Shown piece by piece: positions 48,952 through 60,100 of a stretch of DNA of 64,000 bases; the stretch's first letter is position 1, and each line of letters opens with the position of its first letter. Source of the stretch: Cladophialophora immunda (Eukaryota; Ascomycota; Eurotiomycetes; Chaetothyriales; Herpotrichiellaceae); the NCBI RefSeq assembly GCF_000835495.1, contig NW_015622542.1, forward strand, positions 1 through 64,000, read 5' to 3'. The position numbers were made by a program, and so were the translations under genes. The notes under the pieces were generated by a model. The model did not search any database, was not told the DNA's origin, and saw only the letters and a program-made list of their open reading frames with translations.

Positions 48952-51547
48952 AGTGAAATTGTAGTATAGAGTGAGTGATTGAGCTAGTTCAAGGTGGAGT
49001 GGGTAGGCGGGCGAAGGTATACCAGCAATATAAATGATCTCGTCATCTCATATTCAACTAGATAAACGCTTCGGCCAATACTCTTCATATAGCAGTCTCT
49101 TACTCTGCACAATCTGAAATGTGCACGAGCTTTTCGCGTGGTGTTCAACAGAAGACAACGGAGAGGGCACGTGGAAGGGCAGCAGCGTGAAAAAGCGCAC
49201 CATTTCTCGTTCCCAACACGAATCTACTCCAAATCACACCACATACTATCGGCGAACACTGGGAATTACTGTGATGATGTAACTGGTTCCGCACTTCGTT
49301 GAGCTCGAAGCTAGCGTCCTTTGGGTTGTGCAGAGACAAACGTAATTTGTGGGCATGGAGTCCGCCACAATGTCTCCAAGAAGTGCAAGGGCTATCTTCG
49401 GCCGTTTGGCAAAGCTAGAAAAGCATATGGCGAGATGCGCCACAACAAGAGAATTAATTCGACAATACCTAACAAGTACTTGTATCAAGCAGAGGCTGAC
49501 CTTTTCGATCGAATGATGTCGCCCATACAAGCTATATAATCGCATGATTCCAAAAGAAACTCCTGGTCACGAGCGTCGTCATCTCGTGTGATCTAATAAA
49601 GTATTGTTTGCGCTAACACTTTTCAGGTATACCGCATTCTGATTATTGGCTGTATGATTCCACACTACCAAATATGACTAGCGCCATTTGAAGGCTGGTC
49701 TGTACCATTATTTTGTCAAGCTGGGAATTCTAGAATATCAGTATCTAGAGTAGATGAAACTACTCTTCCGCTCAAGGTGAAGTCATGGAAAATTGTGAAA
49801 TTCCTTCAATACCCTTATTGTCCTTATCTAGGCGTACAGGGAGCTTTGAAATTGGTTGTTGGCGATCACTGTGCCGAGCAGACCAGCGTACTTGCGATAT
49901 CCTCAATCCGTCAGAATATTGGAAGTATATCGTTATATTTAATTAGCTACGCCTTCTTATGAGTTGTTGTGCGCAATTAAAAACATCCAGGTAATGGTGA
50001 GAGGCGCGATAGGACATAGAAGTTGAGGGCAACTTTCAGAATATATCAGTCACTAGCATATTCGCGGCATTCTAGCTGTACTAGACATTGACCTCTGGTA
50101 AGAGATGAACTATTCCTGCCACGAGATCGGAGATCCTGAGATATGTTCGGACGAAAGCCATATGACCTTCTACTGGAAGCGTACTGGGCAAGAGTAGAAT
50201 GTGGAATATGAATCAACGCTAGGTTGTAACTTCTTCTATACTCAACTTGAAAAAAGTCAAACGACATACCAATATACTGTGATTTTGCTACGCTTAGGTT
50301 GACGATTGAGGTCATTGAAGAACGAACAAGCTTCTGGGGCCTTCGCGGTACACGATTGTGGTTCAAACTTCACCAGTACGACAAATAGCATTCTTGATAC
50401 TGCACATAGAGGAGGAGGGGAGGAGAATTCATGAGCTAGTTTCGTTCGATGTTCGAGGCTCCGGTTTAGAGGGTTTTCAGATGTTATGTTCCTCGTCTTT
50501 GAATCTGGGGTTTAGTGGTATGGGCAATCGCATTGGATCTGTTAATCACTTTCCAGTTCTTGCCCAGTGGCAGTTGCAAGAGACAAGGACTTGGAAAGAA
50601 CCTTTGTATATCGGTACATAATCAACTCAATCGGAACTCTTTCTTGTTTCTCTCTTCCCTTTTTTGACGAGTAATAGTTCCATTGTTGGGGCGCTTCTTG
50701 AATACCGCTTTGAAGATGATTATAGCGAAATCGAGCGCCGGATCTGAACTGCGGTGTACTATATCGAATAATGAAGTACGATGGACTATCCAATATGAAG
50801 ATTCTGTATGGAGAGGTCTCATATAAAGCCCTGAGATGAGGTCCTCATAGAAGTTGTCTCGAAGCACCCTTCACAGGTACTTTCCTTCTTCATTGTACCA
50901 GAATAGTAATACTGAGAATGTATCTATTAGGGCTGTACAGCATTATCCCAAAACAACTTATGCGATACTGCAATCCTAAGGAAAGGATACAAGTATGCTC
51001 CGCTGAGACTGGAATTGATTAGAAGCAAAGTGATTCGATCCCTCGTTTTAGGCGATTATCTCCGGATTTTGGGGGATCCCTACTGGACCGTCGGGGTCAA
51101 CAGTGGCGCGCGATCCATCTCTCGGAAGTAAAGCTTATTGTGGCCTGGAGCTGGGAAGCAACCATCAAGCCAATGTCATGAGACTCTTTTCAATTGTATA
51201 GGGCTTTGTAATTTGGGAGTACTTTGTTGGTAAATCGATCTTTCCACTCATATTTCTATGCGACTTCGGAACATTTTGCTCACCAGATCCAATGTTCTCT
51301 AACTTTTCAGCCTTTCCGCATTGAAAACGGTGTTACCTCACTTCGCTTAATAGGCGCAGGGTCAGATATGGTGGTAAGGGTTTAATTTTTGAAATATTCA
51401 GTCTATATTAACCTTCGCTAAATCCTTAAGTTGGTATGCTAGTATACATTGGCACATTCGACATAAGTGAACATGTTCTGAGACTTGTGAATCACCTTGA
51501 GTATATATATCAACCTCAACGCGGAACGAAAGCCTTGACTCAGTACT
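48952..51547. other. Gene-poor stretch, no feature recognised
   Basis: 2.6 kb without a supportable gene. Short open frames on both strands (for example 49,246-49,545 minus, 50,046-50,366 minus, 50,358-50,621 plus) lack domains, biased composition or plausible splice partners. The base composition is ordinary and there is no RIP signature, so this is not a decayed repeat of the subtelomeric kind. Confidence 0.5.
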
Positions 51548-52015
51548 ATGCAAACCGACATCATCGTCTTCATTGAGAAGATGAAAGGCTACATGCGATA
51601 TACAGTGGCAGCTGACTTACCGGAGATTGTGGCTGAAAATCATTTCTATACGGAAACCCAGCATTCTGGTGCGATCAAGGGGGGCCCAAGCTCCGCAGTC
51701 TCATCAGCAAATTCATCCCACCACGGGTCCTTGTCGGCACCACCGTCCTTTCCATATGGTCATCTTTACCTACAACACTCACAGAGTAATGGACGAATAT
51801 CGAATTCGAATGACACCATAATCCAGCTGTCGCGCAGTCAACATGAAGGGCATGATGACTTCCAACCCCAGATCTGGCAAGAGATTGAGAGAAGGCGGAA
51901 GGCCGATCATATCATTGACAGGATCACCAACCCCAAAACAAAGCAACAAGCTAGGATCCGTGAAGAAACGAACCGGTCAAGGTGGGCCAAACGCACCGGT
52001 GTATCTGGAATCTAA
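51548..52015 (+). CDS. Hypothetical protein, 155 residues, doubtful
   Basis: Single open frame from ATG to TAA. The middle is Ser/His/Gly-rich (SSAVSSANSSHHGSLSAPP) and the C-terminal third is charged (EIERRRKADHIIDRI and similar). No domain, signal peptide or membrane segment is visible. TATATATCAACC lies about 45 bp upstream of the ATG, which could serve as a promoter element. It is the only frame of this size in a 3.9-kb gene-poor gap. It may be a lineage-specific gene, an exon of a larger gene, or chance. Confidence 0.3.
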   Translation: MQTDIIVFIEKMKGYMRYTVAADLPEIVAENHFYTETQHSGAIKGGPSSAVSSANSSHHGSLSAPPSFPYGHLYLQHSQSNGRISNSNDTIIQLSRSQHEGHDDFQPQIWQEIERRRKADHIIDRITNPKTKQQARIREETNRSRWAKRTGVSGI

Positions 52016-52936
52016 GCAAGAGGAAGCGTGGATGAAGCTTCATTCCCTGGACTCGTGAAATAAACTCAGGTGCCACTCTATAACTTCACATTGTACGCAA
52101 TGTCTATACAATCTCAGGGTTTTTCTCGACGGTTCGCTTTACTCAGTAACACCTGGCAGATGGTGCCTGCAGGCAGTGTTAACGACTCAGAGTTTTTAAT
52201 TGGTTTTAAAGCTCTTCCGACTCATGAGGTCCGTCGGCTTCAGTTGTTGGCTAGCACCAGCCGACCAGGCTTGTGATGCGTATTGTTTTCACAAACCATC
52301 GACATCGACTCAGGTTTCCAAGAGGCAATTTGAACATTATTTACCGTCACTGTGGTGTCTGTTGTATGTTAAGATACGTATGCGAAGGATCGTGTCTAGG
52401 TTTTGGCCTGTTGGAGACAAGGATGATCGATCTTGGATGCCATTGTGTATTTACATTGGTGGAGGATTGGGAACAGCTGGGCCACAGACCTGCGCGACAA
52501 CTGTGGCTGGTACCCACCGCCTCTGGGGAAAGGAAAGCTTACGAGATCTCCGGACATTACTAACATAACATTTGAAAGATTTGCATTATACCAGATGTTG
52601 CGGACGAAAAGACTGCTCAGTCTCGGCTTATGCCCGGCACCGAGGGAATTGTTTCTCAAATGTGGGGTTGCGCACAACTACCGACAATGGAGGGGTTAGG
52701 TTATTTCAAACTTCGAAGACATTGAGAGGTCGAGTTTCTGCATTTACTGAATATATACGTCTTCAAAGCCTTAACAAGAATATCAGAAGGCTCGTAACAG
52801 CGCCGTTAAATTGCTCTTGTTTCCGGTGTCTTGTCTTCATCCCAGTGGGTTTTAAAAAGTCTTCGCCATCCCTTTTAGGAGCAACCACAGTTCCGTAGGA
52901 TTCTGAACCAGCAATCTTCTACATCTCTCCTTCAAG
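52016..52936. other. Intergenic, esterase promoter side
   Basis: 0.9 kb with overlapping frames of 68-122 codons in several registers and none with recognisable features. It presumably contains the promoter of the next gene. Nothing else is seen. Confidence 0.5.
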
Positions 52937-54295
52937 ATGTCGTTCGATGAGCAGTTTGAATCTGCCACCAAACCTAGTCCAATTCGAAAAATCGTTGGAG
53001 CTGTCGTGATAGCAGCTGACGCTTCCGGTTAACCAGTCCATTTGTCCCTATCAGCGAAAATTGTTTAACAGCAATCTAGGCGATATCATATACCATGGTG
53101 CTAAAGGATTCACTTCTGTTGATTCAGAGGCCGCCAAACCGATGACAGAAGATACTACTTTCTGGATCGCTTCATGCACAAAGCTTCTGACCACCATTTC
53201 AGTCATGCAATGTGTCGAGCAGGGCAAATTGAACCTTGATGAGGACGTCTCCTTAATCTTCGATGAGTGGAAGTCACCAGACATCTTGACGGGGTGGAAG
53301 GAAGACACGGGAGAACCAGAGTTTAAAAAGGCAACGAAGAAGATTACGTTGCGCCAGTTGCTGACACATTCTAGTGGTATGGGGTATGATTTCCTTTCAC
53401 CAGACCTTATGAAGTGGCGACAGTGGCGCGGCGAGACAACCCGTCCGGGTAATGGCGAAATTGTAAGATCAGGTCCTTGATATTTGACTATTCTTGAATT
53501 CTGACGTAGTCGACATTAGCGGAAACAATACCTTATGCCCCTTTTGTTTGAGCCAGGCGAAGGCTGGAGCTATAGCTGCAGCATTGACTGGGCTGGCAAA
53601 ATGGTGGAGCAGGTGAATGGAGGCATGACGCTTGGGCAGTACATGAAGAAGAATATTTGGGAACCTTTGGGAATGGCGTCCACGAGCTTCCGCCCTGGAG
53701 AGAACGAAAGGGTGCGCAGTCATCTGTGTGCCACGACTGCCAGAACACCGGAAGGAGACCTTGTATCGGCCGACCCATACCCCAATCCAAATCCGAAGGA
53801 CGACCTTGGTGGCGGAGGGCTGTATTCATCTGCCCAAGACTATATCAAAGTGCTCATATCATTACTCAAAAATGATGGTATTCTCCTCAAATCAGAGACC
53901 GTGAATATGATGTTCACACCACAACTTTCGGACGAGGCTAGTTTGGTTGCAACAGTGACTACACCAGGGGCAGGGCCTATGTTTCGAGGAGGGATTGACA
54001 GTCCGGCGTGGAATTTCGGCCTGGGAGGCATTCTGAATATGGAAGACGTGAAAAATCTTTGCAAAAAAGGAACCATGTCATGGGGCGGCCTTCCAAACCT
54101 TTTCTGGGTCCGTCCTAGTCCTGTATATGTTGTTTTCCGAAGCTGACCGCGATATAGTGGATCGATCCCGCTGCCGGGAATTGCGGCATGTACGCATCCC
54201 AAATTATTCCTCCCGGCGATGCAGAGTCAATGAATCTTGCGGTCGCGTTTCGCAGAGAGATCTTTGCTCGGCATCATGTCCAAAGTAAAGCATAG
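52937..54295 (+). CDS. Beta-lactamase-fold esterase/transesterase-like protein
   Basis: Four exons, 52,937-53,027, 53,080-53,462, 53,520-54,107 and 54,158-54,295, with introns of 52, 57 and 50 nt, giving 399 residues. The serine-lactamase/DD-peptidase motif SxxK is Ser62-Cys-Thr-Lys65 in FWIASCTKLLT. The conserved Tyr is in GWSYSCSIDWAG (Tyr176). The last exon restores WGGLPNLFW-WIDPAAGNCG and ends in a PPGD segment normal for these proteins. The family (PF00144, class C lactamase-like) includes fungal esterases and the acyltransferase LovD; most members are cytosolic hydrolases with unknown substrates, and there is no signal peptide here. The first intron acceptor was chosen as CTAG at 53,078-53,079; the earlier ACAG would put the frame out. 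Confidence 0.9.
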
Positions 54296-55395
54296 GCATA
54301 GACGAGAGAACTGCCTTGACGACTTCAAGCACAACATTGTGTGGTGCCGTCAATCGGGCTCTTCATGTTGGTACCAAGTTGTTTTGATGTTTGCAGCTTC
54401 TGGAGAAAATGACGGCAATTGCCAACCACAGTTTCAGCGCAACTCGAACAAATCTCCAGTCTCACTGTGCGCCGGTGCAAATATATCCCCCGTAGCGAAC
54501 GTAGTGCCCTTGATCGCATGAGCGAGTTTCAGAGTTGCACTTCTGTCGTGTTAGCCGCCAACGTAAACTTGTAAGTATGTTCACCCGCGCCCAAGTCCTA
54601 ATTATGTTCATAACCACCATGATAGAAGCAAAAATTCCACAAGACTACACCCAAGTATCCAAGTAGGCAGTGGAAGAATTTCGTAGTGAACCGCCATTGG
54701 GTCAGTTGGGGCGGTACCCACTGCCGCATACAGGAAACCCGAGATATCTCCAGCACAGATCAGTTTAGGCAAGTCTAGATAGCCTATAGCAACCTAAATG
54801 CCCTCCCATCTCAGTCTGAGAAGGTATAATGACGTTGCTTGCCATGTGACTCAAGCAGGACCGCAGGACAGTTCGCTTTCGGTCAATCACAAACGGATGG
54901 AAAGGGAGAGTAAACCCATCAGGCTTGACCCAGGTGGAATAAGGTTTCGTAAACACGGGTCAGCTGTCAACACAAACGCAAGATCCATGTCCATTTCTGC
55001 GCCCTAGATTGACATGCTGACAGCTTTTGGCAACGTCGGTCAAAGTGTTCGACCTAAAGTTGATTCCAGTGCGAATGCGGCCAGGGTACCGGGCAATGGT
55101 AGGCCATGCTGAGCATGCAAACAAATGTGCAGTATGGGAGAATTCCAGACTGACGGGATAGATTCAGGAGGCTGTGTCAACAGATGAGAGCACCGACAGC
55201 CGGCATGCGCCCTTCTGTCTGCAGCATGTTAACCAATTGTGGGCTCTGCTTGTATTAAGTGAATGCTTCAAGACGGCCGGGTTACTTGGTACACAAAGTA
55301 TAAGTACATCTCTACTCATCGTCGAGATCCGGCAAACAATCAAAGGTTGTCGATTGTTTTGTAGACCTTGATCTTGCTCTTTGAAACATTTCGCC
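54296..55395. other. Intergenic, no feature recognised
   Basis: 1.1 kb between two plus-strand genes. Frames of 62-94 codons overlap each other on opposite strands, without any domain or composition signal. It probably contains the promoter of the GFA-domain gene. Confidence 0.55.
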
Positions 55396-55860
55396 ATGCC
55401 CTCCGGAGGTTGCCTTTGCGGTCAACTCAAATATGAGTACACAGGCGAGCCTATCATGAAGGTAAGAGTCCTTGCCGCAGTCCCTTGGAATATGAGGCTA
55501 AGCAACCAGGCGATATGCCACTGCATAACTTGTCGACATGTCAGTGGCAGTGTGTTCACGACCAATATCGTCGTCCCAGAAGGGAATTTCAAGATTACAA
55601 CCGGGACGCCCAAGACATATGCAACGACTCAGGATAGCGGAATGACGTTGACATATTCTTTCTGCGCCAATTGTGGGTGTGTCATCAACAAGGTCGGAGA
55701 CGCTGAGGGTTTCCGCGGTGTGGTTCTCATCGTGGCTGGATCTCTTGATGATGCCTCCGGGGTGGAGACAGCAGAGCCTGGCGTGGAGTTCTATGTTAGC
55801 AGGCGGGCCTCGTGGCTTCCAGCACTTGATGGCAAAGGACAATTGCAAGAGTTTGCTTGA
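55396..55860 (+). CDS. GFA/CENP-V domain zinc protein
   Basis: Two exons, 55,396-55,461 and 55,510-55,860, with a 48-nt intron (GTAAGA...AACCAG), giving 138 residues. The zinc-binding pattern of the GFA family (PF04828) is complete: GGCLCG (Cys6, Cys8), CHCITC (Cys25, Cys27, Cys30) and FCANCG in the second half. The family is named after bacterial glutathione-dependent formaldehyde-activating enzyme, but the fungal members have mostly unknown activity. The intron is a multiple of three with no stop, so an unspliced transcript would encode 16 extra residues between the first two zinc motifs. Splicing brings AICHC directly after EPIMK, matching family spacing. The ATG at 55,396 is the first in frame. 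Confidence 0.9.
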   Translation: MPSGGCLCGQLKYEYTGEPIMKVRVLAAVPWNMRLSNQAICHCITCRHVSGSVFTTNIVVPEGNFKITTGTPKTYATTQDSGMTLTYSFCANCGCVINKVGDAEGFRGVVLIVAGSLDDASGVETAEPGVEFYVSRRASWLPALDGKGQLQEFA

Positions 55861-56072
55861 CGAGACCATAAGGGTGTGCAGAGACATTTCGGCAAACCTA
55901 CCTAGATTGGTGCGAAGAGGGACAACGGGGTTGCAGTTGCCGTCATTGGGGAAGTGACCTCGTCTCTGCGAGCTTCAGTAGAGTCTTGTTGAGCCGTGTA
56001 AGGAGACAACACGGCGATCTATTCCACTCGAAAAGTCCCTTTGCCGCTTTGATACCCAAGGATGCGATCATC

Positions 56073-58407
56073 ATGGATGAGCGTACGCCCCTCATTACGA
56101 CCGTCTACGTAACTCGGCGTCGACCAAGATATCCGCACACGACACTGAAACGCTTCTGTTCCGTCGCCCTCGCGAGCAGTCTGATAGCCATTATTGTCTG
56201 CTTTCTTCTTCCGGTCGCCATACTACCTCGCGGTCACGATTCCGTCTCTTCCTACCTTCCATGGTCCCGTCCTTATCCTCCCTCATGGCCGCAGAGCGCA
56301 GGCATCACTTTCGAAGAACTTATTGAGCTGCTTCTAGAGACTCCCGATGAGGATAAGGCACGTTCATGGAGCGAGTATTATACGTCGGGCCCCCATCTTG
56401 CGGGCAAGAATTTGAGTCAAGCTCTGTGGACAAGAGAGCGATGGGAAGAGTTCGGTGTCAAATCGGATATTGTTGCCTATGATGTGTTCATCAACTACCC
56501 GAGTGATCATCGACTAGCCTTGTTAGATGGGCACAAGGTCAAGTATGAATGCAGCCTGGAAGAAGACATCATTGACGACGATCCAACAACTTCATTGAAA
56601 GATCGCATTCCAACATTCCATGGGTACTCGGCCAGTGGCAATGTTACCGCCCCATATGTGTATGTCAATTTCGGTACTTACCAAGATTTTGAGGATCTAC
56701 AAGCCGCAAACATCACCTTGGAAGGCAAGATTGCCCTAACCAAATATGGTCGAATATTCCGTGGGCTCAAGGTGAAAAGGGCTCAAGAGTTGGGTATGGT
56801 CGGAGTAGTCATGTACTCTGATCCGCAAGAGGACGGCGACATTACAGAAGAGAATGGATACAAAACGTACCCAGATGGACCGGCTAGAAATCCAAGCAGC
56901 GTGCAAAGAGGCAGTACGCAATATATCAGTGTGTCCCTCGGGCCTCCATAACTGACACGTGCTGACAGGCGCAGGCACACTTCCCGGAGATCCGACAACT
57001 CCTGGTTATCCTTCGAAGCCAGGTGTACCTCGTGTCGATCCGCATGGCTCCACCCCTCGCATCCCGTCGTTGCCCATTTCTTATGCCGATGCCCTCCCTC
57101 TCCTCAAAGCTCTGAACGGACATGGGCCCAACGCAAGTTCATTTGACAAGTCCTGGCATGGCGGAGGTCTGGCTTACAAGGGTGTTGAATACAATATCGG
57201 TCCATCACCAGACACCGTAGTCCTCAACTTGATGAATGAGCAGGAATATGTCACAACGCCTCTGTGGAACGTTATCGGTATAATCAATGGCACAGCAAAG
57301 GATGAGGTAATTGTTGTCGGAAATCATCGAGATGCCTGGATTGCCGGAGGTGCAGGAGATCCCAATTCCGGCTCGGCAGCATTGAATGAAGTTATCCGGT
57401 CTTTCGGAGAAGCTCTCAAGGCCGGATGGAAGCCACTTCGAACAATTGTCTTCGCGAGCTGGGATGGCGAAGAGTATGGTCTTATCGGCTCGACCGAATG
57501 GGTCGAGGAATACCTCCCGTGGCTCTCTAGCAGCACCATCGCCTACCTCAATGTGGACGTTGGCGCGCGCGGAAAGCACTTTGACGCTGCTGCATCTCCA
57601 TTGTTGAACAAGCTCTTGTACGCCGCGACAAATTCGGTGCCCTCGCCAAACCAGACCACCAAAGGGCAGTCAGTCGGCGACGTTTGGGATGGCCACATAC
57701 GCACCATGGGATCTGGCAGCGATTTTACCGCCTTCCAGGACTTTGCCGGCATTCCATCACTTGATTTCGGTTTTGGGACCGGACCGAAAGACGCCGTTTA
57801 CCATTACCACTCTAACTATGACTCTTTCCATTGGATGGACGCTTATGGGGACAATGGGTGGCACTACCATGTGACTGTGGCCAAAATATTAGCACTGGTC
57901 ACCGCGCAGCTGAGCGAGACTCCCGTCTTGTTCTTGAGCGCTCAAGACTATGCCGAAGGTCTCAGTGTCTATTTAGACGATGTCAAGGAGAGATCCAAAA
58001 CGCATTTGGCAGGGTCGAGCTTCAGCTTCCAGGCACTTGACAATGCTACCGCAGAATTCCGCAACGCTGCCACTAAATTCGACGAATATACCGCCGACTT
58101 GACGAAAAAGCTCGCAGAAGACGTGCCATGGTGGGAATGGTGGAAGAAAGTGAGGCTGTTCTACGAAATACGGAATGCGAATGAGAAGTACAAAACACTG
58201 GAGCGTCAGTTTCTATTTCCTGGCGGCCTAGACCACCGGACTTGGTTCAAGCACGTTGTCTTCGCTCCTGGCCGGTGGACTGGTTACGCGGGTGCCACCT
58301 ATCCAGGCCTCGTCGAGAGCTTCGAAGACAAGAACATTACCAATGCTAGGAGATGGAGTGCGATCATTGAAGAAAGGCTGGGAGCGGCCACAAGGCTTTT
58401 GGAGTAG
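56073..58407 (+). CDS. Glutamate carboxypeptidase II-like M28 peptidase
   Basis: Two exons, 56,073-56,928 and 56,975-58,407, with a 46-nt intron, giving 762 residues, the normal size for this family. A cytosolic tail is followed by one membrane segment at about residues 26-50 (FCSVALASSLIAIIVCFLLPVAIL). Then come the protease-associated (PA) domain (VYVNFGTYQDF to VVMYSDP), the M28 zinc peptidase domain and the C-terminal dimerisation domain. Metal ligands are visible as GNHRDAW (His), GAGDPNSG (Asp), WDGEEYGL (Glu-Glu), a later Asp and HYHSNYDSFHWM (His). It is a type II membrane aminoacidase of the NAALADase/vacuolar-protease type, releasing C-terminal acidic residues or small amino acids in the lumen or outside. 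The 3' splice site is doubled 6 nt apart (after 56,968 and 56,974). I prefer the second, which gives YISTLPGDP. Confidence 0.92.
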
Positions 58408-58962
58408 TATCGCGCGGACAACAGTCAGCTCTAGTACTTCACTGACAGAGAGTGGTAGAAATGGCAAGCAGAGTGGAACGCTGCCTTGCCTCGTGTCGGG
58501 TCAAGCGAGCCAATCTTTCCGTTCTCTATCCGTATTGAGCTTACCTAGGTAGTATTAATGCAAAGATTGTATAGGGCAATGCTACTTTGAAATGTACGAT
58601 CTGACCACATTCATTGATTATTAACTATTTAGCCACCAGTCAAAGGCTCATGGTGCGAGAAAGCCGTAAGCATCAGGCGCCAGAACAACAATCGGAATAT
58701 CATAAGGCGAGAAGGATTCAACTCTTCTCCGCGGAGATGATGGATGTACTGTCCGTCGTGAAGGATCGAGGCCCAGCATAAGCGCAAAGACTGAAGGAGG
58801 TCAAACGAATGCACCGTCTAGTGAACAAGGTGATCGAAGGGCAATGCTGACTTTGTTTATTGCCATTAAAACCTTCGCACACCACAGCTCTCACCGTTCT
58901 GCGACTGCAAAATCGTTTGAAACAAAGCGCGTCGATCGTTCCTTCACGAATTCGATTCAAAC
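58408..58962. other. Intergenic, nitronate monooxygenase promoter
   Basis: 555 bp between two plus-strand genes. No supportable frame. It probably holds the terminator of the peptidase gene and the promoter of the next. Confidence 0.6.
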
Positions 58963-59997
58963 ATGGCGAACTCGCTCGGATTCCAACTCCCATGGACATC
59001 ATCTCCCCTCGTCGTCAGTGCCCCCATGGGTGGCTTTGCCGGCGGACATCTAGCAAGCGCCGTCACGAAATCAGGCGGTCTCGGGATGATCGGTGCCATC
59101 ATGTCTGACGACTTAGAGAAGGAATTGGGCATTGCAGCAGACGAACTGAAGGCCACTGCTGAGGCGAGTCATACGCTCCCCATCGGCGTAGGCCTGTTAC
59201 CCTTCATTGTCAAGGCCGAGTCTGTGCTGCCCATTCTCAAGAGATATCAACCGGCCGTGGTCTGGCTATTTGCTGCAAAAGAACTCGACGACTACGCCAC
59301 TTGGTCTGCAGGGATTCGAGAAAGCTGCCCAAATTCCAGGGTCTGGATCCAAGTTGGCAGTGTAAGCGCCGCGGTCGAGATCGCACAGACGGCTAAGCCT
59401 GATGCTTTGGTCATGCAGGGCGCTGATGCTGGTGGTCATGGGTTCGAAAGAGGCGCCAGCATCGTGTCGGTGCTACCAGAGGTGGCTGATGCTCTTCAGG
59501 CAAAGGGCCTTGGTAACATTCCGTTGCTGGCGTCGGGAGGAATCGCCGACGCCCGCGGTGCAGCGGCTGCACTCGCGCTGGGGGCATCTGGGGTCGTGAT
59601 TGGGACGAGGTTCCTCGCGGCGAAAGAGACAAAGGTGCCACCTGGATATCGGGAGCTGGTGCTGGCAGCAAAAGATGGAGCACAAAGCACCATCCGCAGC
59701 AAATTGTTCGACAGCGTCGCGGGTCCCAATATCTGGCCAGCCGCCTATGACGGAAGAAGCCTCGTCACGGAGAGCTACGCAGATCATGTTCGAGGCATCG
59801 ACATTAAGGAGATTCGAGAGAAACACAATGAAGCGGTGACCCAAGAGGATGGCGGCTTCGGGAAATCCAACCGAGCAAATGTCTGGGCTGGTACTGGAGT
59901 AGGACTAGTGAACAAGATGCAGAACGCGGCTGATATTGTGGAAGAGGTGCGAAATGGGATCAGCAAGATCCTAGAAGGTACGATAGCACGGTTATGA
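58963..59997 (+). CDS. Nitronate monooxygenase (2-nitropropane dioxygenase family)
   Basis: Single exon, 344 residues, complete. The FMN-dependent TIM-barrel family (PF03060) is recognised by PMGGFAGGHLASAVTKSGGLGM at the start, VMQGADAGGHGF with the conserved His, the phosphate-binding LLASGGIADARGAAAALALG and GVVIGTRFLA. These enzymes oxidise nitronates such as propionate 3-nitronate to aldehyde and nitrite and serve in detoxification. There is no signal peptide, so it is likely cytosolic or organellar. It converges on the MFS gene with only 103 bp between the two stop codons. Confidence 0.93.
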   Translation: MANSLGFQLPWTSSPLVVSAPMGGFAGGHLASAVTKSGGLGMIGAIMSDDLEKELGIAADELKATAEASHTLPIGVGLLPFIVKAESVLPILKRYQPAVVWLFAAKELDDYATWSAGIRESCPNSRVWIQVGSVSAAVEIAQTAKPDALVMQGADAGGHGFERGASIVSVLPEVADALQAKGLGNIPLLASGGIADARGAAAALALGASGVVIGTRFLAAKETKVPPGYRELVLAAKDGAQSTIRSKLFDSVAGPNIWPAAYDGRSLVTESYADHVRGIDIKEIREKHNEAVTQEDGGFGKSNRANVWAGTGVGLVNKMQNAADIVEEVRNGISKILEGTIARL

Positions 59998-60100
59998 TTC
60001 AAAGTCATCTCAGGTTGTTGGGATCTATTCCGTACGCCGTATGTGTATTTTCCATCAAAGCCTATTGGGACTTTCAATGGTCTCTGCACTCTGAAAATGC

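Noticed and set aside
53028..53079. Apparent frameshift near the start of the beta-lactamase-like gene
   Set aside because: A 52-nt intron ending CTAG|GC restores the frame (ASG-DIIYHGAKG), so no frameshift is needed.
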